From the NCBI GenBank assembly GCA_022577435.1, contig JAKOON010000011.1:11375636-11439635 (forward strand): a DNA stretch of 64,000 nt, read 5' to 3'. The notes beneath the pieces are model-generated. The model made no database searches, was not told the origin of the DNA, and worked only from the letters and a program-made list of their open reading frames with translations. Origin of the DNA: Embiotoca jacksoni (taxonomy: Eukaryota; Chordata; Actinopteri; Embiotocidae). Each line of letters begins with the position of its first letter. The first letter of the stretch is position 1. This document shows positions 54,791 through 62,300 of this stretch, piece by piece. The translations under genes were made by a program, and so were the position numbers.

Positions 54791-57297
54791 ATGAGGGGTA
54801 GTTCAAACTCTGCAGATCCTCAGTCTGCCACAGCTACCACCAGCCACCCGGAGAGCGAAGCATCGAGCAGACGGTCCATCCACAGAGCCATAATCATTCG
54901 CGGCCCTGTCACCAGACGAAGTAAGTTTGCCGCTGGACGTGCGGTGGGAACAGCGGTCTTCCTCTCAAGAGACGAAGCTAAAAGACGTGCTCCTTTAGCT
55001 GCTCATTAACTCGACGTTGATCAACTGAAATGTTTGAAAAATAACCTAGAAAGTACTTGGGAGTTATACTACGTCGTTACACACACACACACACACACGC
55101 ACAATACGAGCCTGAACATCACGGACAGCAACAGGTGTGTTAGAGAGAGGAGAGCTGAGGACGAAGAGGAGGAGGAGGAGGAGGCAGAATTAACGCAGTC
55201 GGCTCTCAGGGGGGGCTCCGACCTGAACGGTAAGTAAAGGCAGCAGATGCCTGCAGGGTGCCGCCGCCGCCGCTCCCATGGTGCATCACAACTACTGGCA
55301 CACACGGCTCGGAGAGGGGAAGGACTCGGGCGGAGGCGGCGCGGCGAGCCGGGAGGCCGGAAGGAAGCGGGAGGCGCCGCGTCCCGACGCAAAACATCAC
55401 AAATAACAAAAGCGGCGACGGAAGAGGAGCGGATCCATACCGGCTGATGATGGAAGATCCTGATGTGTTTCGGGACATGGGGTGGGGGGGTGGGGGGGAC
55501 TCGGACTGTCGGGGAACACGTCTTTTTTCGTACTCTAAAAGATCAGACCTCGGTACCAGTCGGAGCGATGGAAGGAACTGAAGCGGCATCGGGACCAACA
55601 GGTCCACGTTACAACAAACAGGAAGGGAGACGATGGAGTTTCTGCTTCATCAAACAGGAACGCAGTTCATCAAATAGATTTAGATCCAGTTTTTTTGGTT
55701 TTTTTTATATTTGAAACGAGTCAAAACAAACGAAAACCCACGAGGTCGGGCGTCCTCTGATTTTGAGGCATCCAAAAAAAAACAACAACAAATAAAGAGC
55801 TGCTGACTTCAACACGCCGTATTTTTTTTTTTTTTTACATCCTACTTGATTCCAAATCTTGTTTCAGAACCATAATTCATTTGAACAACACAAACACAGC
55901 CTGCCCGCGACTGCAAGCGGAGATTTTACCGACTGGTGCTTCATTTATCCCACAAACTGTTCAGCTTCTTTCTGGCCTTTTAGCAAATCGGCATATAAAA
56001 CGACTGTTCACACGTCTGTTATCGCGCGTCACTGATGAAATCTGTGGTTTAAACCCACGGAAGCAACAGTCAGCGTCCTGCACGTTCATAAAATGTACGT
56101 GAAATCGCAGTCCCGTGAGCTTCTAGCCGCATGCTAACGAGGAACGATGCCAACAGGAAACGTGTGGCGCCAACCGCCTTCAGCAACTTGGCTTAGCGTG
56201 TTAGCATTTAGGACTACAACAAGAAGTAAACGGTGAAGACGTTCACTGGATGAAAGGCTAACAAGCAATATAAAACACGAATGTTCTAAATGCTCCGACT
56301 TCCTGTAGCCACTCCAAAATAAAAGCCCTCATTTCAAATGAAAAGCCCGCTCGTCTTGAGTATTTTCAGGAGAACAATACCGGGGTTTTTTTTTTTCTTC
56401 CAAATTTCAAAGCAACTTAACAGCAAACATTTCACCACAGAGCATTAAACATCCACCTCCTGGCGGCGTTAAGAGGAAAAGCGGTCACTGTTTCCATGTG
56501 CTCATGCTAAAAGAGCTAATGCTACAGGCTTAAAAAAAAAAAAAGAAAAAAAAAAAAAGGGTAACAGTAGTGCAAACCGCTTCAGTGATGTGCATTAAAC
56601 AGCCGGTGAACTAAAGGAGGAAATATCAAGAAACGTTTCAACGAAAAACAAAACGACATTAGCTTTAGCAGCAGCTGCTACCGAACCATCGATCGTTAAA
56701 CTGGCTGACTGGCTTTCAATCAAGAGCTTTTAACCACAGACAGACCAATAAATGAACCAGGTCACACTGAATCAGCTGATGTTAGCTCATCACGGATACG
56801 TCAGCGAAGGTTTGAGATCATTTAGGAACGCAGGGGGGAGAGCGCCGAGGTAGACGTTTCACTAATTTAAGGGATCCCGATCAAAATAAATGTGTCGACT
56901 TTAAGGTTGTCGGTGGGAAAAAAATAAAAAAATAAAACCTGAACAGGAATAGACTTTTAAAAGCTCCATTCAAACCCGTCGTCCCGGCCTCCGTCAGCTG
57001 ATGAACAGGAGACGTAACTCGAGAGTAAATGTGTCACGGCTTTTTGCGAATGTGATAACGTTTAGATTTCAGCTCTCGTTCCGTGCGATTGTCTGTGCGG
57101 CAGCAGCGGCCGTCTCTCTTCTCTCCTCGGTAACTCTCCCCACAGATTAAAGAGTCTCACCCTCTTATGGATTAATAAAAAAAAAAAAACATTTAAAAAA
57201 AAACAAAAATTCAAACTCACCGATTTTCTGGTTGAAAATTTTGTCAAACGTCAGTTCATCTCTCTCCTCCAGGTACTTCTGCATCACGCTGCGAATG
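23925..57297 (-). CDS. grk3: grk3 (ADRBK2), GPCR kinase 3, exons 2-21
   Basis: Spliced serine/threonine kinase gene that phosphorylates agonist-occupied G-protein-coupled receptors at the plasma membrane, recruited by Gbeta-gamma and PIP2 through its PH domain. Twenty exons give 1951 coding bases plus stop. With an exon 1 of 113 bases, the size in this family, the protein is 688 residues, and the numbering places Lys220, Asp317, Asp335 (DLG) and Trp643 exactly where GRK2/3 have them. Domains: RH about 54-175 and again in the C-tail, kinase about 191-453, AGC tail, clathrin box LLDSD 498-502, PH about 558-652. GRK3 rather than GRK2 rests on LLRRAPK and the C-terminus HRNSNGL, and on adjacency to myo18b. 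Exon 1 and the promoter lie beyond the right edge. No frameshift or missing catalytic residue was seen. Confidence 0.97.
24168..24281 (-). CDS. grk3: grk3 exon 20 (PH domain)
   Basis: Encodes residues 598-635 in phase 0/0, [20 protein letters not shown] then [18 protein letters not shown], ending GAG before GTAGGA. It is the middle of the PH domain. Intron 20 after it is 81 bp, the shortest in this gene. Confidence 0.98.
24600..25020 (+). repeat. dispersed repeat family B, copy 2
   Basis: In grk3 intron 19, same orientation as copy 1, with an internal (AAG)n expansion at about 24693-24743 that is short in copy 1. Internal tracts of different length suggest the family carries an unstable A/G-rich segment. 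Confidence 0.75.
25850..25986 (-). CDS. grk3: grk3 exon 19 (PH domain)
   Basis: Encodes residues 553-597 after split Asp552, [20 protein letters not shown] through [20 protein letters not shown] to EGESR. The [25 protein letters not shown] pattern is the PH-domain N-terminal strand set that binds PIP2. The acceptor follows (TG)n(TCTG)n. The donor is GTGAGT. Confidence 0.98.
26003..26153. repeat. (CA)n, (GA)n and C21 in grk3 intron 18
   Basis: CA run at 26003-26044, short GA run, pyrimidine-rich stretch and a 21-base C run at 26133-26153. Together they fill nearly the whole 181-bp intron 18. Confidence 0.9.
26168..26330 (-). CDS. grk3: grk3 exon 18 (clathrin box, RH return)
   Basis: Encodes residues 498-551, [20 protein letters not shown] to [14 protein letters not shown] at 498-502 is the clathrin-binding box described in GRK2. 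The rest forms the C-terminal RH helices and the basic linker to the PH domain. Just inside intron 18 after GTAAGG is a 21-base G run on the coding strand. Confidence 0.98.
26680..27100. mobile_element. Tc1/mariner-type MITE
   Basis: In grk3 intron 17. The element runs from CAGTTAAGCCC at 26682 to GGGCTTAACTG at 27098 (417 bp), with TA on both sides (26680-26681 and 27099-27100), as expected for the TA target duplication. The inverted ends pair over about 25 bases: CAGTTAAGCCCAGAAATCAT against CAGTTAAGCCCCAAAATGAT. There is no transposase frame, so it is non-autonomous. Assignment to a named family is not possible from sequence alone. Confidence 0.88.
28026..28121 (-). CDS. grk3: grk3 exon 17 (AGC tail)
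   Basis: Encodes residues 466-497 in phase 0/0, [20 protein letters not shown] then [12 protein letters not shown]. This is the active-site tether of the AGC C-terminal extension ([19 protein letters not shown]). The donor is GTAAAA followed by oligo-A. Confidence 0.98.
29165..29680. repeat. diverged tandem repeat in grk3 intron 16
   Basis: Three or four diverged units of roughly 145-180 bp. Each begins near CCTTTAAAT (29171, 29231, 29375, 29557), followed by AA.A.CACACCCT.ATAACACAT-like and AGTCTT..A..ACATCA.CA-like and AGAAATACTGACA blocks. The order is the same in the two best units. Confidence 0.6.
29990..30056 (-). CDS. grk3: grk3 exon 16
   Basis: Encodes residues 444-465, [20 protein letters not shown] then QK, between TTTTTTAG and GTGAGC. 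HxFFKxIDW is the end of the AGC kinase core. The first residues (Gly-Ala-Pro) stand where mammalian GRK3 reads Gly-Ser-Gln. The intron before it (30057-30588) is very purine-rich. Confidence 0.97.
30057..30588. other. grk3 intron 15, purine-rich
   Basis: From about 30061 to 30345 the plus strand is almost entirely G and A (GGAGAGAGACAGA-type), giving a long pyrimidine tract on the coding strand upstream of exon 16. A (TG)n run lies next to exon 15. No gene is seen. Confidence 0.7.
30589..30689 (-). CDS. grk3: grk3 exon 15
   Basis: Encodes residues 410-442 and most of Gly443, [20 protein letters not shown] then [21 protein letters not shown] is the AGC/GRK large-lobe signature that closes the kinase fold. 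The donor GTACGGCGCGCAC leads into GC-rich (CA)n sequence. Confidence 0.97.
31700..31761. repeat. 31-bp tandem duplication
   Basis: Two adjacent copies of a 31-bp G-rich unit starting ATGGGGGTTGCCGTGGGCGG in grk3 intron 14; the copies are identical except at the last base. Confidence 0.85.
31945..32385 (+). repeat. dispersed repeat family A, copy 2
   Basis: In grk3 intron 14. It has TATATAAAAGTGGGCGGAGC, TAATACCACTGAGGGCCACT, TTTGATTGACAGGCCTGTGG and CCAAATATGGTCACTTCTGG in the same order as copy 1, with an internal deletion before the CCAAATATGG block. Confidence 0.68.
33362..33454. repeat. (TG)n then long (CA)n
   Basis: Short TG run followed by about 70 bases of CA, in grk3 intron 14. The TG and CA arms can fold back on each other as an inverted repeat. 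Confidence 0.92.
33593..33659 (-). CDS. grk3: grk3 exon 14
   Basis: Encodes residues 388-409, [20 protein letters not shown] then TM, after a (CT)n tract and TTTCAG. The donor is GTAAGA in phase 0. It forms the G-helix region of the large kinase lobe, with the basic [10 protein letters not shown] run typical of GRK2/3. Human GRK3 has Val where this ends in Met409, a conservative difference. Confidence 0.97.
34075..34400. repeat. imperfect direct duplication in grk3 intron 13
   Basis: Two copies about 220 bp apart (from about 34075 and about 34293) share TCTGTAAACT.TAGCTACAAA, a GTGTCACTGTCTCCCCCCTC-like block and AA.CTGCATGAA-like sequence. Confidence 0.6.
35050..35345 (+). repeat. dispersed repeat family C, copy 2
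   Basis: In grk3 intron 13. It has TGTGACATCACA, CAGGAAGCCCAAACAG, GGACACTTTTACAGTATTTA and TAGCGCC, followed by CTTCCAGTCTTTATGCTAAG. The last block also occurs at about 12580-12610 (TTTCCAGTCTTTATGCTAAG), so a third fragment of the same family may lie there. Confidence 0.45.
35736..36280. repeat. three (CA)n tracts in grk3 introns 12-13
   Basis: CA runs at 35736-35780, 35867-35932 (flanked by CGCG runs) and 36231-36280. The last lies directly upstream of exon 13 in gene sense. Confidence 0.92.
36113..36220 (-). CDS. grk3: grk3 exon 13 (activation segment, APE)
   Basis: Encodes residues 352-386, [20 protein letters not shown] then [18 protein letters not shown] closes the activation segment; ADWFSLGC matches the F-helix. 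As in other GRKs there is no activation-loop phosphorylation site. The acceptor GTCACACAG sits next to a (TG)n tract. Confidence 0.98.
37189..37283 (-). CDS. grk3: grk3 exon 12 (DLG motif)
   Basis: Encodes residues 320-350 and part of Val351, [20 protein letters not shown] then [11 protein letters not shown]. Asp335-Leu-Gly is the GRK-type replacement for DFG that binds magnesium; Asn322 of the catalytic loop is present. A (TG)n tract ends about a dozen bases before the acceptor. Confidence 0.98.
38238..38368 (-). CDS. grk3: grk3 exon 11 (catalytic loop)
   Basis: Encodes residues 277-319, from [20 protein letters not shown] to RFVVYRDLK. Tyr-Arg-Asp317 is the GRK form of the HRD catalytic loop, with Lys319 also present. 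The acceptor is preceded by a 64-bp (TG)n tract on the coding strand. The donor is GTAGAG. Confidence 0.98.
38376..38467. repeat. (CA)n microsatellite
   Basis: CACG-type then pure CA run ending at 38467, starting a few bases from the exon 11 acceptor of grk3. Confidence 0.95.
38597..38675 (-). CDS. grk3: grk3 exon 10 (kinase hinge)
   Basis: Encodes residues 250-275, [20 protein letters not shown] then ILDLMN, and the first base of Gly276. It includes the hinge ILDLMNGGD between kinase lobes. The donor GTAGGACGCACACG runs straight into a (CA)n tract. Confidence 0.98.
38676..40239. other. grk3 intron 9
   Basis: About 1.6 kb of mixed A/T-rich sequence without a recognised repeat, element or coding signal, except oligo-A runs near 39.1 and 39.9 kb and a C-run at 40146-40158. 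Confidence 0.55.
40240..40339 (-). CDS. grk3: grk3 exon 9 (catalytic lysine)
   Basis: Encodes residues 217-249, [20 protein letters not shown] then [13 protein letters not shown]. Lys220 in YAMK is the ATP-anchoring lysine, and the C-helix glutamate lies in LALNER. The donor is GTGAGT in phase 0. Confidence 0.98.
40432..40523 (-). CDS. grk3: grk3 exon 8 (Gly-rich loop)
   Basis: Encodes residues 186-215 and part of Met216, [20 protein letters not shown] then [18 protein letters not shown] is the glycine-rich ATP loop of the AGC kinase fold. The donor is GTAAGG. Intron 8, to exon 9, is only 92 bp. Confidence 0.98.
41057..41108 (-). CDS. grk3: grk3 exon 7 (RH-kinase junction)
   Basis: Encodes residues 169-185, [17 protein letters not shown], between CCTCAG and GTGAGT. 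This is the linker from the RH domain to the kinase small lobe and is almost invariant in the subfamily. Intron 6 before it is 94 bp. Confidence 0.97.
41203..41264 (-). CDS. grk3: grk3 exon 6 (RH domain end)
   Basis: Encodes residues 148-167, [20 protein letters not shown], plus the start of Ser168. It is bounded by CTGCAG and GTGAGG. The acceptor is preceded within ten bases by a (TG)n tract (CA on the plus strand, 41274-41360). Confidence 0.96.
41274..41360. repeat. (CA)n microsatellite
   Basis: CA/CG-interrupted then pure CA run in intron 5, starting ten bases from the exon 6 acceptor. Confidence 0.95.
41935..42325 (-). repeat. dispersed repeat family A, copy 3 (reverse)
   Basis: In grk3 intron 5, inverted relative to copy 1. 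On the minus strand it reads a TCTGAAAATAAG block, TTGATTGACAGGCCTGTGGC, TACAGCTATCGGTGGGCGGG, a TCCAAATATGGTCACTTCCT block and CTAGCAAGATGGCG. It is the closest relative of copy 1 in this window. Confidence 0.72.
42441..42515 (-). CDS. grk3: grk3 exon 5 (RH domain)
   Basis: Encodes residues 123-147 in phase 0/0, [20 protein letters not shown] then PTLFQ, between CTCAG and GTAAGA. The helix VxHVQxHLxKKQV is diagnostic of the GRK2/GRK3 subfamily. Confidence 0.97.
43048..43334. repeat. (TG)n and (GA)n tracts around grk3 exon 4
   Basis: TG run at 43048-43100 downstream and GA run at about 43274-43334 immediately upstream of exon 4 in gene sense; the latter supplies the (CT)n polypyrimidine tract. 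Confidence 0.93.
43161..43262 (-). CDS. grk3: grk3 exon 4 (RH domain)
   Basis: Encodes residues 89-122 in phase 0/0, [20 protein letters not shown] then [14 protein letters not shown], with donor GTGAGG. The region around residues 106-121 is where GRK2-type RH domains contact Galpha-q; Arg106 and Asp110 fall in RSRQIYDGY and are present. A long (GA)n tract on the plus strand supplies the (CT)n before the acceptor. Confidence 0.97.
43468..43541 (-). CDS. grk3: grk3 exon 3 (RH domain)
   Basis: Encodes residues 65-88, [20 protein letters not shown] then FYEE, ending in phase 0 before GTAAGT. It forms RH-domain helices. It is separated from exon 2 by the 13.7-kb intron 2 and from exon 4 by a 205-bp intron. 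Confidence 0.97.
44227..44690. repeat. (GA)n, (CA)n cluster in grk3 intron 2
   Basis: GA then CA at 44227-44292, CA at 44399-44452 and GA at 44642-44690. Confidence 0.92.
45721..45890 (+). mobile_element. LINE reverse-transcriptase remnant
   Basis: In grk3 intron 2. One frame reads [20 protein letters not shown] before a stop. About 30 bases later another frame reads [12 protein letters not shown]. Both are conserved reverse-transcriptase blocks of CR1/L2/Rex-type non-LTR retrotransposons (F-x-x-x-DHxLL and [10 protein letters not shown]). The stop, frame change and shortened spacing show an old, broken fragment. Confidence 0.82.
47039..47145. repeat. compound (GA)n(CA)n(GA)n microsatellite
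   Basis: CA core flanked on both sides by GA runs, in grk3 intron 2. Confidence 0.93.
51141..51299. repeat. A24 run and 85-bp (CA)n
   Basis: Oligo-A at about 51147-51171 and a CA run at 51213-51289 continuing as CGCACGCACACA, in grk3 intron 2. Confidence 0.93.
52732..53112. repeat. minisatellite, 32-bp unit
   Basis: In grk3 intron 2. About eleven tandem copies of a unit containing CATGGACGGACAGCAGACGT and ATGGAGAGACTG/AGACAG. Two units are extended to 51 bp by an extra AGACAGCAGATGTATGGAG piece. The copies are nearly identical, indicating recent expansion. It stays open in all minus-strand frames, producing spurious Leu-Ser-Val-His repeats. Confidence 0.92.
53423..53479. repeat. (TG)n microsatellite
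   Basis: TG run with one TC interruption, just after the 32-bp minisatellite region in intron 2. Confidence 0.93.
53655..54000 (+). repeat. dispersed repeat family A, copy 4
   Basis: In grk3 intron 2. It has ACATAAAAGTGGACGGAACT, GTGCAATACCACCGAGTGCC, CTCCACAGACTCCCCATTCA and TTTGATTGACACGCCTGTCA. A run of 28 G interrupts it at 53907-53934. Confidence 0.68.
54795..54930 (+). repeat. dispersed repeat family B, partial copy 3
   Basis: In grk3 intron 2. It matches the 3' third of the family: GTTCAAACTCTGCAGATCCT, CAGTCT.CCACAGCT, GAGCGAAGCATCGAGCAGAC and CACCAGACGAAGT. Confidence 0.6.
57221..57297 (-). CDS. grk3: grk3 exon 2 (RH domain start)
   Basis: Encodes residues 39-63, [20 protein letters not shown] then FNQKI, with a split Ser38 in front and split Gly64 behind. 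It is bounded by TTCACAG and GTGAGT. This is the start of the regulator-of-G-protein-signalling homology (RH) domain. A purine-rich (GGA)n block on the plus strand gives the acceptor its pyrimidine tract. Exon 1 with the receptor-binding N-terminal helix is not in the window. Confidence 0.96.
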
Positions 57298-58866
57298 CTG
57301 TGAAGACAAGGAGGAGGAGGAGGAGGAGGGGAGAGGAAGATGCAGGTTAATACACAGTATCATCACCAGCTACATGCAGCAGCAGCAACAACAACAACAA
57401 CAACCCTCCTCCTCCTCCTCTTCCTCCCGGCTGAAATCCTGGCCCAGGTTTGGGACTCTCCCTGCCACCTGACAAGAGTCCCACGGCGAGGGACACATGG
57501 GAGGGCTGCGGGAGTGGGAAGGGGGGGGGGGGGGGGGGCCGGAGAGATACAGGCTACCCTGGGAACGGGTGTTAATGAGCGGGGAGAATGAATCAATTAG
57601 CACCCCCCCCCCCCCCCTCCACGGGCCCATTAACACCACATCAGCACCCTGAACGCACCCCGGGAGAGCGGGAGGCCCCGCTTCACCTCCGAACACCTCG
57701 GCAGGGAGCGAACGGAGCACGTGCGGGGTGGAAAACACTCGCCCTCGGTCTGGCTCAGGCACGACGTCGCCGGTGGAAAGACTGTTCCTTCGGTTTGTGG
57801 TTTTCTGTCCCACCAGCCAGATAAAACGTCGCGAAGAACGGGAGGTTTTGTTGGGGGGGGGGGAGGTTATGTTCCCAAAGTTCCTTTTAATTTAATTTTC
57901 TGAAGCCTTGTGTATGTCGGTGCCACTTAAATCAATCAAACTGCGTTTGTAAAGCACTTTTCGTACATTTTGGTGCAGTTCAGAATGCCTGGCTGATGAT
58001 TGACAGGCCGGTGATAAGACAGAAAGCTGCAGAAAATAAATCTAATTCCTGAACAATTTAAAGACAAAGTTAAAAACAAATTAAAAGATAAAAAAAAAAA
58101 AAAAAAAAGAGACCATTTTTAAGTGAAAAACAAACACCGAGACCGATGCAGGCAAGACGATAGAGAAAAGTTAAAATAAAGATTGAAAGCCAATTAAATT
58201 GTTTCTTTATCTTTTACTCATAGATTTTAAATAAGAATTAGAAACTAAAAGATAAGAATAAAAATGAGGACAATGAAAAGCATTGAAGAGATTAAAGCTG
58301 TAATAATAAACAAGTAAATCATAAGTTAAATAGTTGCGGCTATAAAAAGATTAGATAGAGAAGACCAATTAAAGTATGTAAAAGTGACTAAAAGCATGAT
58401 GAAAGGTATGAAAGCACGAATAGGAAATGGGAAAAAAAATTTCAAATCAAAATCCTGAATAGTCTCTAATTGTGTAAAAATGCGACACTAATAAGTATTT
58501 ACTTTGACTTCATAATCATATTTATATGAATTGACCTGACTAGCTGAGTTGAAGATGCAGTGACAGTAAATGGGAGACTCTTCCATTAAAGCTTGAATGT
58601 ATTACAGTTAATAAAAAGCATGCCATGTTTCATGATGATGATCTTGTTGACGGCCGATCAGAGTAACACTGAGCACATAAATCAGATTTAAAACGGTATT
58701 TCTGGTGTATTATCACTTTATAAAACCTCAAAAAGACTCACTCAATGGCTCTTTATTGACTTTAAGGAACTACAAAACTAATAACTAACCTTAATTTAGC
58801 TATATTATTTTGTTAGTATGTTTTAAAGTGGCAGTAAACATCATTTATAGCTTCGTTGATTGCTTC

Positions 58867-58901
<35 letters not shown>

Positions 58902-59395
58902 GATGACGTGAGAGACGTTAATAGAAATATGGAGCTCATCGTGCCGCGCAGTTAAACACCAACTAAAACAAAGCAAGAGCACAAACATAGCAAGCGTGTA
59001 CAACATATAAAATATTAATAAGAGGTGTTGTTTGATTTGTGAATCTGCCCCACCCCCACTCCTTAAAAAAATAGTACATGAAATTAAATTGTGTTTGAAA
59101 GCCGAACACAACAGAAACGCACCTGCTGCCCCCCCCCTCCTCCTCCCCCCCGCCCCCTGTCTGAACCCCACCGGCATGATGTTATTGTACTTTATGTATT
59201 TGAGCCGGGGCAAACAAGATGGCACCCCCACCTGCACCACAGTGACGGAGCCGGAGCCGGGCTGCCTGATCACCCCTCACTCCCCCCCCCCCTTCACCCC
59301 CCCGGCAGAGCTGAGATTTCTTTGTAAGTGTATGCTGGGAATAAACAGCAGCAACATGAACAAGGAAGTAAGCACTTCCTGTTTCAAAGGTCTTA

Positions 59396-59397
<2 letters not shown>

Positions 59398-59461
<64 letters not shown>
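59398..59461. repeat. (TG)n microsatellite
   Basis: 64-base TG run in grk3 intron 1. Confidence 0.95.
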
Positions 59462-59466
<5 letters not shown>

Positions 59467-60571
59467 GCGTCCCTCTGAATCAGCAGCAGCAGCAGCTGAC
59501 TCCTGTACGAAACCTCACCGCCTTGGCCATATTTACTGTAAACATCGGCACTTATCAGCCTGTTAAAATGAGTACAGGCTGGGGCGGGGGGGGTCAGAGG
59601 TTTCCGCTGCAGCGTATATGGTTAGTGCGGCTGGCGATGGAAACGCAGGTGCATTTTAAGACATAAATCATGTCAACAGCAGCAGATTTTTTTTGTTGTT
59701 TTTTTTTGGGGGCATTTTAATGGTCCATCGTTGAGAAAAATAACACCTTAAAACTTCTGCAGTCATTTTTCCTTCTTAAAAAAAAACAACAAACAATATC
59801 CCAGATGCTCCAATAACACGAAAGCAAATCAAAACAACAGCGGTGTTTGCAGCAGCAGCAGCAGCGTCGTCGTCGTTCCACAGCGGCTCTTGGCTTACGG
59901 GAGCAGATGACCGCAGAACAAAGGAGGCTCCAGCTGTGACGGTTTGAGTGACAGAATGACCACCGGCGCGTCGGGATAAAATAAGGCCGTTTTTGTCTAC
60001 GGGGGGAGAATTCAGGGGAGTCGCACGTGTGTGATCAACACCCAGAGTCTCTCCGCCTGGTAAACAGGCTGCCATCCATCCAGCTATAAAACAAAAAACA
60101 AAAAAAACAACACACACGCATACACTCCAACACACACACGCGCGCACGCACACACGCACACACACAACAGGTGACGGTGAGGAGATTCACTGCAGGGGAG
60201 CCGCCAGCCACCCCCCCCCCCCACACACACACACGTACATCTGTTTTTTTACAGAAAGGACAAAAACAACATTACCAGCGCCCGTCTTCATCTTTAAAGC
60301 CGGGCACATCGGGTGGAGCGTCGGAGCGACGTTATAACATCGTAAACGCGCAAAACTTCGTAAATAGTCGATGGTTTAACTACGTTAGAAGCTCGGGTTT
60401 GTCATTCTCAACCTCAACCGTCGAGACTCGACCAAATCACATCTGTTCAGGCTCAGATTATCGAATTAATCCAGCGGATTTAAAACGGGGTCAGAAAAAA
60501 AACAGAGGAGGCTTTGGTGAAACCAGCGTCAGGCAGACAACCTGAGTTTAAATCTCTCCTACTTCCTGTAC

Positions 60572-60770
60572 AGGTTTAGACTGGTTTTAGGACTGGATTC
60601 AGAGTGGTTTTTGAACCTGTTTTGGACTAGTTTTAGGAGTGGATTTAGGACTTGTTTTGGACTGGTTTTTGACTTGTTTAGACTAGTTTTAGGACTGGAT
60701 TTAGGACTGGTTTTAGGACTTGTTTTGGACTGGTTTTAAGACTAACTTCAGGGCTGGTTTTAGGTTTTAG
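60572..60770. repeat. degenerate minisatellite (GGACTGGTTTTA type)
   Basis: In grk3 intron 1. About fifteen degenerate copies of a 12-bp unit, GGACTGGTTTTA, with variants GGACTAGTTTTA, GGACTGGATTTA and GGACTTGTTTTG. Confidence 0.85.
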
Positions 60771-61689
60771 AACCGCACTTCCTGCATAGTTCAGCTGCGC
60801 TCGCCACAACCACACAGGGCAGGTCTTTTTTGGATATTCTTTCCATTGATTATTAGAAGGACGTCAGCTGAGGAGGTATTCGCAAAGCTGACCACTTGTA
60901 TATCGGATCACCGGGGCGGGACGTTGACGCCGAGGCCTACGGAGGTGTGATTCCCACGCTCTGGGAGGACAACGGGCAACGTTTGTCGGAGCTCTCTTGC
61001 CAATATCTGCACTGAAAGCTGAGCCGATTACTGACGGAGCAAACGTGACCGAAGCAGCTGGGACGAACGCTCGGTTCAGCTCATTTAAGCCTCCAGACGT
61101 GTAATTACTGTCTTTAAGGAGAAAAAAAAAAAAACAAGTTTCTTTTCTCTGAAACCTGTTATTCTGGCTGCTGTTGTGGAGTCTTGAGCGGATTGAGGTG
61201 GTGTGAAACGACAAGAAGGAACTGCGAGAAAAAGTCCAGTCGATTTCCTGTCAATTCACCGGCGCCGAATTCGTTTCAGACGATAACGGGGTTTGAAGAC
61301 GCCCCCAATGTTTTTGGAAGAACAACGACGGAGTCTGAGAGTTGGCTGGAGAAGCAGCCGTAGTAACGACGTCACTTTCAGGATTTTAGCGCCTCGTGCG
61401 ACGATAACTCGATGTCAGATTATTGCAGCGAAAATAATCGCCGCCTCAGCGCCAACTTCAAAACCCGAAATGCTTCTCTGCGACTGCAGCTGCTGACCTG
61501 TGCAGGTTTACCGCCGCTGCGGTGCTTCCCGGCCCGTCACCGCCGCGCTAACTTCAGTGTCCCACTTCCAACAAAACAAAAAGTGCGGCTGAGACCTGCA
61601 CAGGTCAGCAGCTACAGTCGCTGTCCCGTTTTCATCCCCTTCGAGATATCGCAAATACCCGTCCTATTTTAGCGTTTCACGATGCCGAG

Positions 61690-62300
61690 ACCATCGCGCA
61701 CGCCTTCATCTCCTCGCGCCTACACTACTGCGACGGCCTCTTCACCTGCCCCAATGAAAGATCCATCAGTCGACTTTAAACCGCACAGAACTCGGCTGCC
61801 AGACTTCTAACTAAAAACCAGGAAAAGGAACCGCGTCGCGCCCCGTTTTAGCCTCCCTGCACCGGCTCCCAGTACGTTTTAGAATTGATTTTATACTGTT
61901 GACTTTTAAAAAAGACACTTCACAGCCTCTCTTCCCTCCTATTTAGCTGACCTGATTATTCCATACAAGCCTGCCCGTTAGTCTGAGATCCTCAGACAAA
62001 AACATTTTTTTATCTGCTCCGGAGACACGTCTTAAAGCTAAAGGGTGACGAAGCATTTTCAGTCTGAGCACCCCCCGCCCCCTCCTTCTTAAAACACACT
62101 TTTATCAGAGAGCCTTTGCTGATTTTTAAACGATCAACTCTTTATTTCTTTTATACCCCGTTTTTAATTTGTTCTATACGACCGTTGTGTTGTCGGGTGT
62201 CGTGTTGTTAAGGCTCGTTGTTTTGCATTAATGGCTTATTTTATGTGAAGCACTTGAGTTTGGCAAAGTGCCATACAAATAAAGTTTATTATTATTATTA
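61690..62300 (+). mobile_element. 3' end of a non-LTR retrotransposon (L2/CR1-like)
   Basis: In grk3 intron 1. Broken frames read FISSRLHYCDGLFTCP, then QNSAARLLTKN, then PCTGSQ-like and LKHTFIREPL-type segments, the typical C-terminal part of a LINE ORF2. The element ends TGCCATACAAATAAAGTTTA followed by (TTA)n, the short microsatellite tail typical of L2-type elements. Several stops and frameshifts; no 5' part in the window. Confidence 0.85.

Larger units (their letters stand above)
43542..57220. other. grk3 intron 2
   Basis: 13.7 kb between exons 2 and 3. Contents: microsatellite clusters, the LINE reverse-transcriptase remnant near 45.8 kb, an A/T-rich stretch at 45.4-46.3 kb, C24 at 50149-50172, the minisatellite at 52.7-53.1 kb, a family-A copy with G28 at 53.7-54.0 kb and a partial family-B copy at 54.8 kb. 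I see no exon or RNA gene. Stretches such as 55.9-57.0 kb show nothing recognisable. Confidence 0.75.
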
